51,271 nucleotides of DNA, from the NCBI RefSeq assembly GCF_004571025.1, contig NZ_SPQT01000043.1, positions 1 through 51,271 on the forward strand. The letters are read 5' to 3'. Under the pieces are notes generated by a model. That model saw nothing but the letters and a program-made list of their open reading frames with translations. It was not told where the DNA came from and ran no database searches. Position numbers and translations under genes: made by a program. Of this stretch, positions 23,849 through 32,376 are shown in pieces. Each line of letters opens with the position of its first letter. Positions within the stretch are counted from its first letter, which is position 1. This DNA comes from Bradyrhizobium niftali. Lineage in GTDB: Bacteria > Pseudomonadota > Alphaproteobacteria > Rhizobiales > Xanthobacteraceae.

Positions 23849-25072
23849 CTAGCCGCTCGGCTCCGCGCTGATGATGGGGCCGAACAGTTCCCACTGGCCG
23901 TTCTTGAACCGCCACATCTTGAGCTGCTCGATCGGCGCGAAGTCGGTGGGCGAGGTGTTGATCTTGATTCCCGGGATCAGCGTATCAGGAGCGAAGTCCT
24001 TCAGGCTGGCGGCCTGCTTCATCACGTTTTCGCGGGTGAGATTGTCGCCCGCCTGCTTCAGCACCTGCACCATCGTCTGGGCCGCGGCATAGCCGTAGAC
24101 CAGATTGGCGTCCGAGATGTTCGCGCCGGGCATGTACTTATCGATGAAGGCCATGAACTTCTTCATGCCCTCGTCGTCTTTCCACTGCGGATCCGACGCG
24201 TCCTTCAGATAGCCGGCCGACAGCACGCCCTCGGAGGCTTCGAGGCCGGCGGGCTTCATCACCGCGCCGATGGACACCGAAACGTCCGTCATCAGGTGCA
24301 TCGGCTTCCATTCCAGCTCCGCGATCTTCTTGATGGCTTGCGCCGCGAATTTCGGGGTCGAGATGTTCACGAAGACATCCGCGCCGGTGCCCTTGAGCTT
24401 GACGATGTGCGAATCGATCGATGGCTCCGAGGTCTCGTAGCTCTCTTCGGCCACGATCAGCTTCGATGCCTTGTCGCCGAACACGTCCTTGATGCCGGCG
24501 ACGTAGTCCTTGCCGAAATCGTCGTTGGCATAGAAGATCGCGACCTTCGCGTCCGGTTTCTCCTTCAGGATGTACTTGGCGAAGATCCGCGCCTCGACGC
24601 GGTAGCTCGGCTGGAAGCCCATGGTCCACGGGAAATTTTGCGGGTCGTTCCACTTGCTGGCGCCGGTGGCGAGGAAGAGCTGCGGGATCTTCTTGGCGTT
24701 GTGATACTTCTGCACGGCCGTCTGCGTCGGCGTGCCCAGCGCGTTGAACACCAGGAACACTTCGTCGCTTTCGATCAGCTTGCGGACCTGCTCCACGGTC
24801 TTCGGCGGCGAATAGCCGTCGTCATAGGAGATCCAGTTGATCTTGCGGCCGTTGATGCCGCCCTGATCGTTGATCATCTTGAAATAGGCCTCTTCGGTCT
24901 TGCCGATCACGCCGTAGGCGGAGGCGGGACCGGAATAGGCCTCGACGTTGCCGATCCTGATCTCGGTGTCGGAGGCGCCGGTGTCATATTTCTTCTGCGC
25001 CTGGGCGCCCTGGGTCGAGAGCAATGTCAGCGCAGCCGCCGCGGCGAGCAGGGAGAGTTTCTTGTTCTTCAT
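23849..25072 (-). CDS. LivK-type ABC transporter substrate-binding protein (orphan)
   Basis: The protein is 407 residues. A Sec signal peptide, MKNKKLSLLAAAAALTLLSTQGAQAQ, is cleaved near residue 25 (shown here in continuous reading only to its AQA end). The mature protein has the Peripla_BP_6 fold: ASDTEIRIGNVEAYSGPASAYG, DQGGINGRKINWISYDDGY, VFNALGTPTQTAVQKY, AIFYANDDFGKDYVAG. It would bind an amino acid, aromatic acid or similar small organic ligand in the periplasm. No permease or ATPase genes are next to it. The adjacent gene upstream on the same strand is an acyl-CoA ligase, after a strong terminator. In relatives such proteins often serve uptake of a substrate that the neighbouring acyl-CoA enzymes degrade, which would fit here but is unproved. 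Confidence 0.85.
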   Translation of the reverse strand: MKNKKLSLLAAAAALTLLSTQGAQAQKKYDTGASDTEIRIGNVEAYSGPASAYGVIGKTEEAYFKMINDQGGINGRKINWISYDDGYSPPKTVEQVRKLIESDEVFLVFNALGTPTQTAVQKYHNAKKIPQLFLATGASKWNDPQNFPWTMGFQPSYRVEARIFAKYILKEKPDAKVAIFYANDDFGKDYVAGIKDVFGDKASKLIVAEESYETSEPSIDSHIVKLKGTGADVFVNISTPKFAAQAIKKIAELEWKPMHLMTDVSVSIGAVMKPAGLEASEGVLSAGYLKDASDPQWKDDEGMKKFMAFIDKYMPGANISDANLVYGYAAAQTMVQVLKQAGDNLTRENVMKQAASLKDFAPDTLIPGIKINTSPTDFAPIEQLKMWRFKNGQWELFGPIISAEPSG

Positions 25073-25112
25073 GGAAATTCCTTGGGTTTCTTGTTGGTTG
25101 GAGCAGGCACGT

Positions 25113-25142
25113 CAAAACAAAAAGCGCCCACGAGGGGCGCTT
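25113..25142 (-). terminator. Rho-independent terminator of the acyl-CoA ligase gene
   Basis: Read on the minus strand: AAGCGCCC-ctcgt-GGGCGCTT followed by TTTGTTTT. The eight-base-pair stem begins four bases after the ligase stop and has a proper T-run. It separates the ligase transcript from the binding-protein gene downstream. Confidence 0.85.
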
Positions 25143-25145
25143 CGA

Positions 25146-26696
25146 TCAGGCGCTGGCGACTTTCTTGTCGACTTCCGAGGTTATCGAAAACTCCTTGCGT
25201 AAGGTCGGCTTGTGGATCTTGCCCGTGGCGTTGCGCGGCAGCGCGTCGACGAAGCGGACCTGACGTGGGCATTTGAAGCGCGCGAGATTGGCAGCACAGT
25301 GCGCAAAGACGTCCGCCTCCGTCAGCCTTTGTCCCGGCTTGACCGCGACGATGGCAAGGCCCACCTCGCCCCATTGCGGATCGGGAATGCCGATCACTGC
25401 GGCTTCGGCGATGGCGCCAAGCTGGTGCAGGACGTTCTCGACCTCGGCCGGATAGACGTTCTCGCCGCCGGAGATGTACATGTCCTTCCAGCGGTCGACG
25501 ATGTAGTAGAAGCCTTCCTCGTCGACGCGCGTCGCATCGCCCGTGTGCAGCCAGCCGTCGGTAAAGGAGGATTTGTTCGCCTCCGGCCTGTTCCAGTAGC
25601 CGGGCGTGATGTTCGGTCCCTTCACCCAGAGCTCGCCAAGCTCGCCGACATCGGCGTCGCTGCCGTCGGGCCGCACGATGCGCACCTCCGTGTGCAGCAC
25701 CGGCTTGCCGGCGGAGCCGGCCTTGCGCGCGGCATCCTCGCGGTCGAGCACCAGCACGGCCGGCGAGGTCTCGGTCATGCCGTAGCCCTGCTGGAGCGCA
25801 ACGCCGCGCGCCTCCCAGACCTTCAGCAGCGGCACCGGCATCGGCGCGCCGCCGACACCGCCGACGATCAGCCGGGTCAGGTCGGTCGTTGCGAAGGCGG
25901 GATGCTGCGCCATGAACTGGTAGATCGCGGGGACGCCGAAGAACACGTTGATGCCCTGCGCGGGATCGTTGATCAGGCCGAGCGCCGTGCCGGGATCGAA
26001 GGCCCGCATGATCATCACGGTGCCGCCGGCATGCAGCACCGGATTGGTGTAGCAATTCAGCCCGCCGGTATGGAACAGCGGCAGCACGGTGAGCAGCACC
26101 GAGGACGGCCCGATGCAGGCGGGGCCGCCGAGATTGACGCAATTCCAGAACGTCATGCCATGGGTGATGGTCGCGCCCTTCGGATGACCCGTGGTGCCGG
26201 ACGTGTACATGATGGTCGAGACGTCATCGAGCGTGACCTCCTCGATCCGGTCGAGCGGCTTTGCCGCGGCGATGCCGGCCTCGTAGGCGCCGCCGGGACC
26301 GAGCAGCAGGCTGGTCGCGACACCGCAGAGTTTGGCAACGCTCAGCGCGGTCTCGGCGAGGTCGGCATCATGGATCATCACCTTCGGCGCACAGTCAGCG
26401 GTGATGAACTGGAGTTCGGGAACGGTAAGGCGGGTGTTCAGCGGCACGAAGATCGCACCTAACCGCCCGCAGGCGAACTGCACCTCCAGCGTATCGGTCG
26501 TGTTCAGCGCCAGCACCGCGACGCGGTCGCCGCGCGAGACCTTCAGCGTGTGACGCAGGAACGAGGCGAGACGCGAGACTCTCGCATCCATCTGCGAATA
26601 GGTGAAGCGGCGCTCGCTCGCGAGGTCGATGACCGCGACCTTGCCAGGCGTGCGGCGGCCATGATGGGCGATCCAGTCGTAGTAACGAACGGCCAA
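25146..26696 (-). CDS. AMP-forming acyl-CoA synthetase
   Basis: The protein is about 516 residues. I place the start at a TTG (26696), five bases after a perfect AGGAGG, giving LAVRYYDWIAHHGRRTPGK. The much longer upstream frame is not credible. ANL-superfamily motifs: P-loop YTSGTTGHPKGA near 150-165, MTETSP near 290-300, the aspartate in GWLHTGDATRVDEEG, the hinge region IVDRWKDMYISGGENVYPAEVE, and the catalytic Lys in NATGKIHKPTL near the C-terminus. It activates a carboxylic acid through an acyl-adenylate to acyl-CoA. It is divergent from an acyl-CoA dehydrogenase operon, suggesting one pathway with the ligase as first step and the dehydrogenase as second. Chain length and substrate are not predictable from the motifs. 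Confidence 0.88.
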   Translation of the reverse strand: MAVRYYDWIAHHGRRTPGKVAVIDLASERRFTYSQMDARVSRLASFLRHTLKVSRGDRVAVLALNTTDTLEVQFACGRLGAIFVPLNTRLTVPELQFITADCAPKVMIHDADLAETALSVAKLCGVATSLLLGPGGAYEAGIAAAKPLDRIEEVTLDDVSTIMYTSGTTGHPKGATITHGMTFWNCVNLGGPACIGPSSVLLTVLPLFHTGGLNCYTNPVLHAGGTVMIMRAFDPGTALGLINDPAQGINVFFGVPAIYQFMAQHPAFATTDLTRLIVGGVGGAPMPVPLLKVWEARGVALQQGYGMTETSPAVLVLDREDAARKAGSAGKPVLHTEVRIVRPDGSDADVGELGELWVKGPNITPGYWNRPEANKSSFTDGWLHTGDATRVDEEGFYYIVDRWKDMYISGGENVYPAEVENVLHQLGAIAEAAVIGIPDPQWGEVGLAIVAVKPGQRLTEADVFAHCAANLARFKCPRQVRFVDALPRNATGKIHKPTLRKEFSITSEVDKKVASA

Positions 26697-26752
26697 AAGT
26701 TCCTCCTTCGGCGGTCTTGTGCCGCCTGCGCCCCTATTGCCGTGCACCATGC

Positions 26753-26777
26753 CCGGCGTGGCCCTGGGGCCAGCCGG
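26753..26777. promoter_or_regulatory. Inverted repeat in divergent promoter region
   Basis: CCGGC-g-TGGCCC-tg-GGGCCA-GCCGG is an almost perfect 25-base dyad in the 264-base region between the divergent ligase and dehydrogenase genes. It is well placed for an operator. It could alternatively be a leader hairpin. Confidence 0.4.
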
Positions 26778-26960
26778 AGTTTGTGCACCACGTCTTTTTT
26801 GACTTGGAGTTGGCGCGCGAGGGGCGAAAACCGTCTTGCGTTGAGTTGCTAGGTGATGCCCTGCTGAATGGCCTTTCCGGGTCAGCCACTCCGCGCAAGT
26901 GAGCTGCCCAGGTTCCAGCCATGGTGGATGAGACGAATCCGTCCGCGAGGCGAGAGTGCG

Positions 26961-28097
26961 ATGAAGAGCCCGTTCTATACCGCCGAGCACGACGCCTTCC
27001 GCGAAATGATGCGTCGCTTCGTCGAGAAGGAGATCACGCCCTTCGCCCATGAATGGGACGAGGCCGGCGAATTTCCCCGCGCGCTCTATCGCAAGGCGGC
27101 GGAGATCGGGCTGTTGGGGCTGGGATTCCCCGAGGAATATGGCGGGATTGCCGCCGACCAGTTCATGAAGATCGTGGCGAGCCAGGAACTGGCGCGGGCC
27201 GGCGCCGGCGGCGTCAGCGCCAGCCTGATGAGCCATACCATCGGCTCGCCGCCGATCGCGCGTGCGGCGCGGCCGGAGGTGAAGGCGCGCGTGCTGCCGC
27301 AGGTGCTGGCGGGCGAGAAGATCTCCGCGCTTGCGATCACCGAACCGGGCGGTGGTTCGGACGTTGCGGGCCTGCGCACCCGAGCGCGGCGCGACGGCGA
27401 TCACTACGTCGTGAGCGGCGAGAAGACCTTCATCACCTCGGGCATGCGCGCGGACTATCTGACCGTTGCGGTGCGTACCGGCGGCGAGGGTGCCGGCGGC
27501 GTCAGCCTGCTCCTGATCGAGGGCGACACGCCCGGCCTGTCGCGGACGAAATTGAAGAAGATGGGCTGGTGGGCCTCCGACACCGCGACGCTGCATTTCG
27601 ACGACTGCCGCGTGCCGGCCGAAAATCTGATCGGCGAGGAGGGCCAGGGCTTCAAGATCATCATGCGGAATTTCAACAGCGAGCGCATAGGCATGGCGGC
27701 GAGCTGCACCGCCTTCGCCCGCGTCTGTCTCGACGAGGCGACTGCCTACGCCAAGGAGCGCAAGACGTTCGGCAAGCCGCTCGCCCAGCACCAGGTCATC
27801 AGGCACAAGATCGTCGACATGGCGCAGAAGGTGGCGGCGTCGCAGGCGATGCTGGAGATGCTGGCCTGGCGTCTGGAACAGGGCGAAAGTCCGGTCGCCG
27901 AAATCTGCATGATGAAGAACCAGGCGACGCAGACCATGGCGTTCTGCGCCTCGGAAGCCGTGCAGATTTTTGGCGGCGCCGGCTTCATGCGCGGCATCAA
28001 GGCCGAGCGCATCTACCGCGAGGTCAAGGTCAACGCCATCGGCGGCGGCACTGAGGAGATCATGAAGGATCTGGCCTCGAGGCAGATGGGGCTGTGA
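26961..28097 (+). CDS. Acyl-CoA dehydrogenase (first of two)
   Basis: The protein is 378 residues from the ATG at 26961. It is a flavin-dependent acyl-CoA alpha,beta-dehydrogenase with the three ACAD domains: N-terminal helical (about 5-115), beta-domain with the FAD/substrate loop ALAITEPGGGSDVAGLRTRA (near 123-143) and WWASDTATLHFDD (204-215), and C-terminal helical (from about 230). The C-terminal motif reads AIGGGTEEIMKDLASRQ, so the usual SCAD/MCAD catalytic Glu (YEGT) is Gly. Glu241 in FNSERIGMA aligns with the alternative catalytic Glu of LCAD and isovaleryl-CoA dehydrogenase, so it should still be active. It leads a plus-strand gene series with a second dehydrogenase and a GST-like gene. 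Confidence 0.92.
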   Translation: MKSPFYTAEHDAFREMMRRFVEKEITPFAHEWDEAGEFPRALYRKAAEIGLLGLGFPEEYGGIAADQFMKIVASQELARAGAGGVSASLMSHTIGSPPIARAARPEVKARVLPQVLAGEKISALAITEPGGGSDVAGLRTRARRDGDHYVVSGEKTFITSGMRADYLTVAVRTGGEGAGGVSLLLIEGDTPGLSRTKLKKMGWWASDTATLHFDDCRVPAENLIGEEGQGFKIIMRNFNSERIGMAASCTAFARVCLDEATAYAKERKTFGKPLAQHQVIRHKIVDMAQKVAASQAMLEMLAWRLEQGESPVAEICMMKNQATQTMAFCASEAVQIFGGAGFMRGIKAERIYREVKVNAIGGGTEEIMKDLASRQMGL

Positions 28098-28105
28098 TGC
28101 ACGCT

Positions 28106-28212
28106 GTCATTCCGGGGCGCGCGCAAGGCGCGCGAGCCCGGAATCCATCGGGCTCCAGATCCCGCAGAGGAATGGATTCCGGGCTCATCGCTTCGCGATG
28201 CCCCGGAATGAC
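28106..28212. repeat. Palindromic intergenic repeat, family C (copy 1)
   Basis: The element starts gtcattccggggcgcgc and ends cgcgatgccccggaatgac, with inner gcccggaatccat/atggattccgggc arms. It lies between the two dehydrogenase genes and occupies nearly the whole gap. A related copy is at 32267-32362. Confidence 0.88.
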
Positions 28213-28223
28213 GAGAGGACAAA

Positions 28224-29386
<1,163 letters not shown>

Positions 29387-29390
<4 letters not shown>

Positions 29391-30043
29391 TCACGCTCTA
29401 TCACTGTGACGCCGCACGCTCGTTCCGTCCGCTCTGGATGCTGGAGGAGATGGGGCTGCCGTACGAGTTGAAGATGCTGCCGTTCCCGCCGCGGGTTTTC
29501 GCCAAGGAATATCTCGCGCTCAATCCGCTCGGCACGATTCCCTTCATGATCGACGGCGAGACGAAGATGACGGAGTCCTCCGGCATCTGCCACTACCTCG
29601 GCACCAGATATGCCCCGACGCCGCTGATGGTGGACGTCGAGGATCCCGCCTATGGCGCGTTCCTGAACTGGATGTATTTCAGTGATGCCACGTTGACCTT
29701 CCCGCAGACGCTGGTGCTCCGCTACACCCAGCTCGAGCCCGAGGAGCGCCGTAATCCGCAGGTCGCCGGCGACTACGCTAAATGGTTCCTGGGTCGGCTG
29801 CGCGCCGTTGAGGCAGCGACCGCGAATGCCGAAACCTTGTGCGCCGGCCGTTTCACCGCCGCCGACATCGTGATCGGCTACGCGCTCCGCCTCGCCGACA
29901 ATATCGGCCTCGCCAAGGACTTTGGGCCAAATGTCGCAGCCTATTGGGCGCGATTGCAGCAACGCGAGGGCTTCAAACGCGCGGTTGCTGCAGAGCAGAA
30001 GGCCGGCGTCGAGCAGAATGTCGCGCCAAGGGCGAGGGCGTAG
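29387..30043 (+). CDS. Glutathione S-transferase-like protein
   Basis: The protein is 218 residues. The ATG overlaps the stop of the dehydrogenase gene in an ATGA junction. The N-terminal thioredoxin-like domain (about 1-80) contains MITLYHCDAARSFRPLWMLEE, the cis-Pro region NPLGTIPFMIDG and the glutathione gamma-glutamyl contact TESSGICHYLG (residues about 63-73). The C-terminal all-helical domain contains FTAADIVIGYALRLADNIG, the usual N-capping box region of GSTs. It may conjugate, isomerise or dehalogenate a pathway intermediate with glutathione, or remove a toxic by-product. Nothing in the sequence fixes which. Confidence 0.9.
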
Positions 30044-30051
30044 TCTCCATT

Positions 30052-30196
30052 GTCGTCGCGGCGAAGGCCGGGACCCATACTCCCAGGGAGATGTTTTGCG
30101 AAGATTGGTCGTTCGGGATCAGCACCGCCCCCATCGGTAGACCTCGCGGTATGGGTCCCGGCCCCCGTGCGCAATTGCGCACTAGGCCGGGACGAC
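30052..30196. repeat. Palindromic intergenic repeat, family B, with inserted palindrome
   Basis: Outer arms are gtcgtcgcggcgaaggcc and ggccgggacgac. One arm carries the perfect 16-base palindrome GTGCGCAATTGCGCAC at 30167-30182, which recurs in the family B copy at 36105-36120. The remaining bases of the 30044-30355 gap show no gene and should hold the AraC-gene promoter; none was recognised with confidence. Confidence 0.85.
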
Positions 30197-30355
30197 GGTG
30201 TAGTTGAAGAGTTCCGGATTTGGCTCCTCTTCGTCCCGGAATGACACCCTTTTATTGCGCGCCGTGACAGCGCTATCCCGTCGTGACAGCGCCCAAATTT
30301 CCGCTAAGGTGATCTCCGTCCGCAGCGGCCAGAGAGCCGCGCGAGGAGGACCCCA

Positions 30356-31156
30356 ATGGAAGATATCGGTCGCGAATCCGACCATCTGATGCTCATCACG
30401 CCGGAACGGGTATTCTATGCCGGCCTGCTCGGCCGCCCCCGCAAGCGGACCCCCGGCTGCTGCCATGTCTATGTGGCGGTCAAGGGCAACCTGCACCTGA
30501 CGATCGACGACGTCCTCGCCACCGGCGAGCTGTTCGTCACCCTGCCGAACCAGCGGCATTCCATTGCCGGCGACTACCGCACGGCAATCAGCGTAACGCT
30601 CGAGCCGGAAAGCATGCCGGATGGCGTGATCGAGGCTTTGGCCGAGCGGCTGACCGGGCCGGACCGGGCCGTCTATGCCCGCAAGATCCTCGCCGCCTAC
30701 GCGCTGCTGCGCCAGCGCCGCTACGGCGACATCACCACGGCCGAATTCGACGAGATGTGCTTTGGCGAGGCGCTGCCGCGCCGTGTGCTCGATCCGCGGG
30801 TGATGCGCGCGGTCGCACGCATCGGACGCTTCTCCGGCGAACCGGTGACGGCGGATACATGTGCTGCGGAAGCAGGCCTCTCCGCCTCGCGGTTCCTGCA
30901 TCTGTTCAAGGAGGAGACCGGCATCTCGTTCCGCTCCTTCCGCGCCTGGAAGCGTGCGCGGCACCTGCTGCACTTCGCCAATCAGGATCTCAACCTCGCC
31001 CATCTCGCGCAGGACATCGGCTATCCCGATTCGACCCATTTCAGCCATTCGATCCGCCGCTTCTACGGATTGAAGCCGCGCGCGATCTTCGTCGGCTCGC
31101 GCGATCTTGCGATCTATCGCAGCACCGAGACGGTGCGACTCGCGGAAGCGAGCTAG
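30356..31156 (+). CDS. AraC-family transcriptional regulator
   Basis: The protein is 266 residues. The ATG follows GAGGAGGACCCC, a strong ribosome site. The N-terminal part (about 10-140) has a weak cupin-like start (HVYVAVKGNLHLTIDDVLATGELFVTLPNQRHSIAG), which probably binds an effector. The C-terminal AraC double helix-turn-helix (about 155-250) has CAAEAGLSASRFLHLFKEETGISFRSFRAWKR for the first helix pair and LAQDIGYPDSTHFSHSIRRFYGLKP for the second, the classic FSHxFRRxxGxxP signature. It sits between the dehydrogenase/GST genes and the keto-acid cleavage enzyme gene, on the same strand, and is a likely regulator of one or both groups. Confidence 0.9.
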   Translation: MEDIGRESDHLMLITPERVFYAGLLGRPRKRTPGCCHVYVAVKGNLHLTIDDVLATGELFVTLPNQRHSIAGDYRTAISVTLEPESMPDGVIEALAERLTGPDRAVYARKILAAYALLRQRRYGDITTAEFDEMCFGEALPRRVLDPRVMRAVARIGRFSGEPVTADTCAAEAGLSASRFLHLFKEETGISFRSFRAWKRARHLLHFANQDLNLAHLAQDIGYPDSTHFSHSIRRFYGLKPRAIFVGSRDLAIYRSTETVRLAEAS

Positions 31157-31169
31157 GCTCGCCCTCGTC

Positions 31170-31280
31170 GGGTGGGTTAGCTCGCGGCTGCGCAAAGCGC
31201 AGTCCGCCAGCGTAACCCACCGCTTCTGCGTTCGCGGTAAGAGGCGTTGGTGGGTTACGCCTTCGGCTAACCCACCCTAC
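31170..31280. repeat. Palindromic intergenic repeat, family D (copy 2)
   Basis: The element is bounded by gggtgggttagctcgcggctg and ggctaacccaccctac, with an inner 'gcgtaacccaccgc' and 'ggtgggttacgcc' pair. It is related to 17226-17315. It lies between the AraC gene and the keto-acid cleavage enzyme gene. Confidence 0.82.
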
Positions 31281-31376
31281 AACTCGCCCTTTTCCAGCTT
31301 CTCCGCGCAAGAAGCCGCATGCCGCGCGTCACATGATCGCAAGCGTTGAATTCTCAACCTGCGAGACATCCAAGCC

Positions 31377-31404
31377 ATGAGCGTCAAGGCATGAGCGACA
31401 AGGC
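31377..31404 (+). repeat. 14-base tandem repeat carrying two start codons
   Basis: ATGAGCGTCAAGGC is followed at once by ATGAGCGACAAGGC (13 of 14 identical). The first ATG opens a five-codon frame whose TGA overlaps the second ATG, the true start of the downstream gene. No good Shine-Dalgarno sequence precedes either. Confidence 0.7.
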
Positions 31405-32257
31405 CGTCATCACCTGCGCGCTGAACGGCGTGCTCACCGACCCCAGGCAGCACAACGTGCCTGTGACGCCCGAGCAGATGGCGCGCGAGGCCAAGGCAGC
31501 GTTCGACGCCGGCGCCAGCATCATGCACATCCATCTGCGCCAGCAGGCGCCGAACAAGGGACATCTGCCGTCCTGGGAGGTCAGCGTCAGCAAGGAGGTC
31601 CAGCAGGCGATCCGGGAGGCCTGCCCGGGTGTGATCATCAACCACACCTCGGGCGTATCAGGGCCGAACTACAGCGGTGCGCTCGACTGCATCCGTGAGA
31701 CGAAGCCGGAGATCGCCGCCTGCAACGCCGGCTCGCTGAATTATCTGAAAGTGAAGGCCGACAACACCTGGGCCTGGCCGCCGATGATGTTCGACAACGC
31801 CGTCGAGAAGGTGAAGGACTATCTCGACGTCATGAACGCGGTCGGTACCATCCCCGAATTCGAGTGCTTCGACGTCGGCATCGTGCGCTGCGTCGGCATG
31901 TACACTCAGGTCGGCATGTACAAGGGCCCGCTCGAATATAACTTCGTGATGGGCGTCGCGTCCGGCATGCCGTCGGACCCCGACCTGCTGCCGATCCTGA
32001 TCAAGCTGAAGCGCCCCGAAGCGCATTGGCAGGTCACGGCGATCGGCCGCGAAGAGATCTGGCCGCTGCACCAGCGCTGCGCCGAGCTCGGCGGCCATCT
32101 GCGTACCGGTCTCGAAGACACCTTCTATCTCGCCGACGGCACAAAGGTGACGTCGAACGGCCAGCTGATCGAAGCCGTCGCCGCCTGTGCCCGCCGCGCC
32201 GGCCGCGAGATCGCAAGCCCCGCCGAGGCGCGGAAGATTTTTGGGACGAATCGGTAG
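31391..32257 (+). CDS. Beta-keto acid cleavage enzyme (BKACE, DUF849 family)
   Basis: The protein is 288 residues, taking the ATG at 31391. It is a TIM-barrel metalloenzyme that condenses a beta-keto acid with acetyl-CoA to give acetoacetate and a new acyl-CoA (as Kce does with 3-keto-5-aminohexanoate in lysine fermentation). The metal ligands His46 and His48 lie in IMHIHLR. The catalytic set Arg238, Glu242 and Asp243 in GHLRTGLEDTFY keeps the R-x3-E-D spacing of Kce. Serine/threonine residues lie in NHTSGVSG near 85-91. The substrate in this family varies widely and is not known here. Downstream genes for a biotin-dependent acyl-CoA carboxylase suggest the released acyl-CoA may be carboxylated next. 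Confidence 0.9.
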   Translation: MSDKAVITCALNGVLTDPRQHNVPVTPEQMAREAKAAFDAGASIMHIHLRQQAPNKGHLPSWEVSVSKEVQQAIREACPGVIINHTSGVSGPNYSGALDCIRETKPEIAACNAGSLNYLKVKADNTWAWPPMMFDNAVEKVKDYLDVMNAVGTIPEFECFDVGIVRCVGMYTQVGMYKGPLEYNFVMGVASGMPSDPDLLPILIKLKRPEAHWQVTAIGREEIWPLHQRCAELGGHLRTGLEDTFYLADGTKVTSNGQLIEAVAACARRAGREIASPAEARKIFGTNR

Positions 32258-32266
32258 CCACATCTC

Positions 32267-32362
32267 GTCATTCCGGGATGGCCCGAAGGGCCAGGCCCGG
32301 AATCCATAACCACGATCGGGAATATGGATGCCGGGCTCGCGCTTCGCGCGCCCTGGAATGAC
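32267..32362. repeat. Palindromic intergenic repeat, family C (copy 2)
   Basis: The element starts gtcattccgggatggcccg and ends cgcgcgccctggaatgac, with inner aggcccggaatccat and atggatgccgggct arms. It fills the gap between the keto-acid cleavage gene and the carboxylase gene. Confidence 0.85.
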
Positions 32363-32376
32363 GAGCAGGAGCAACA

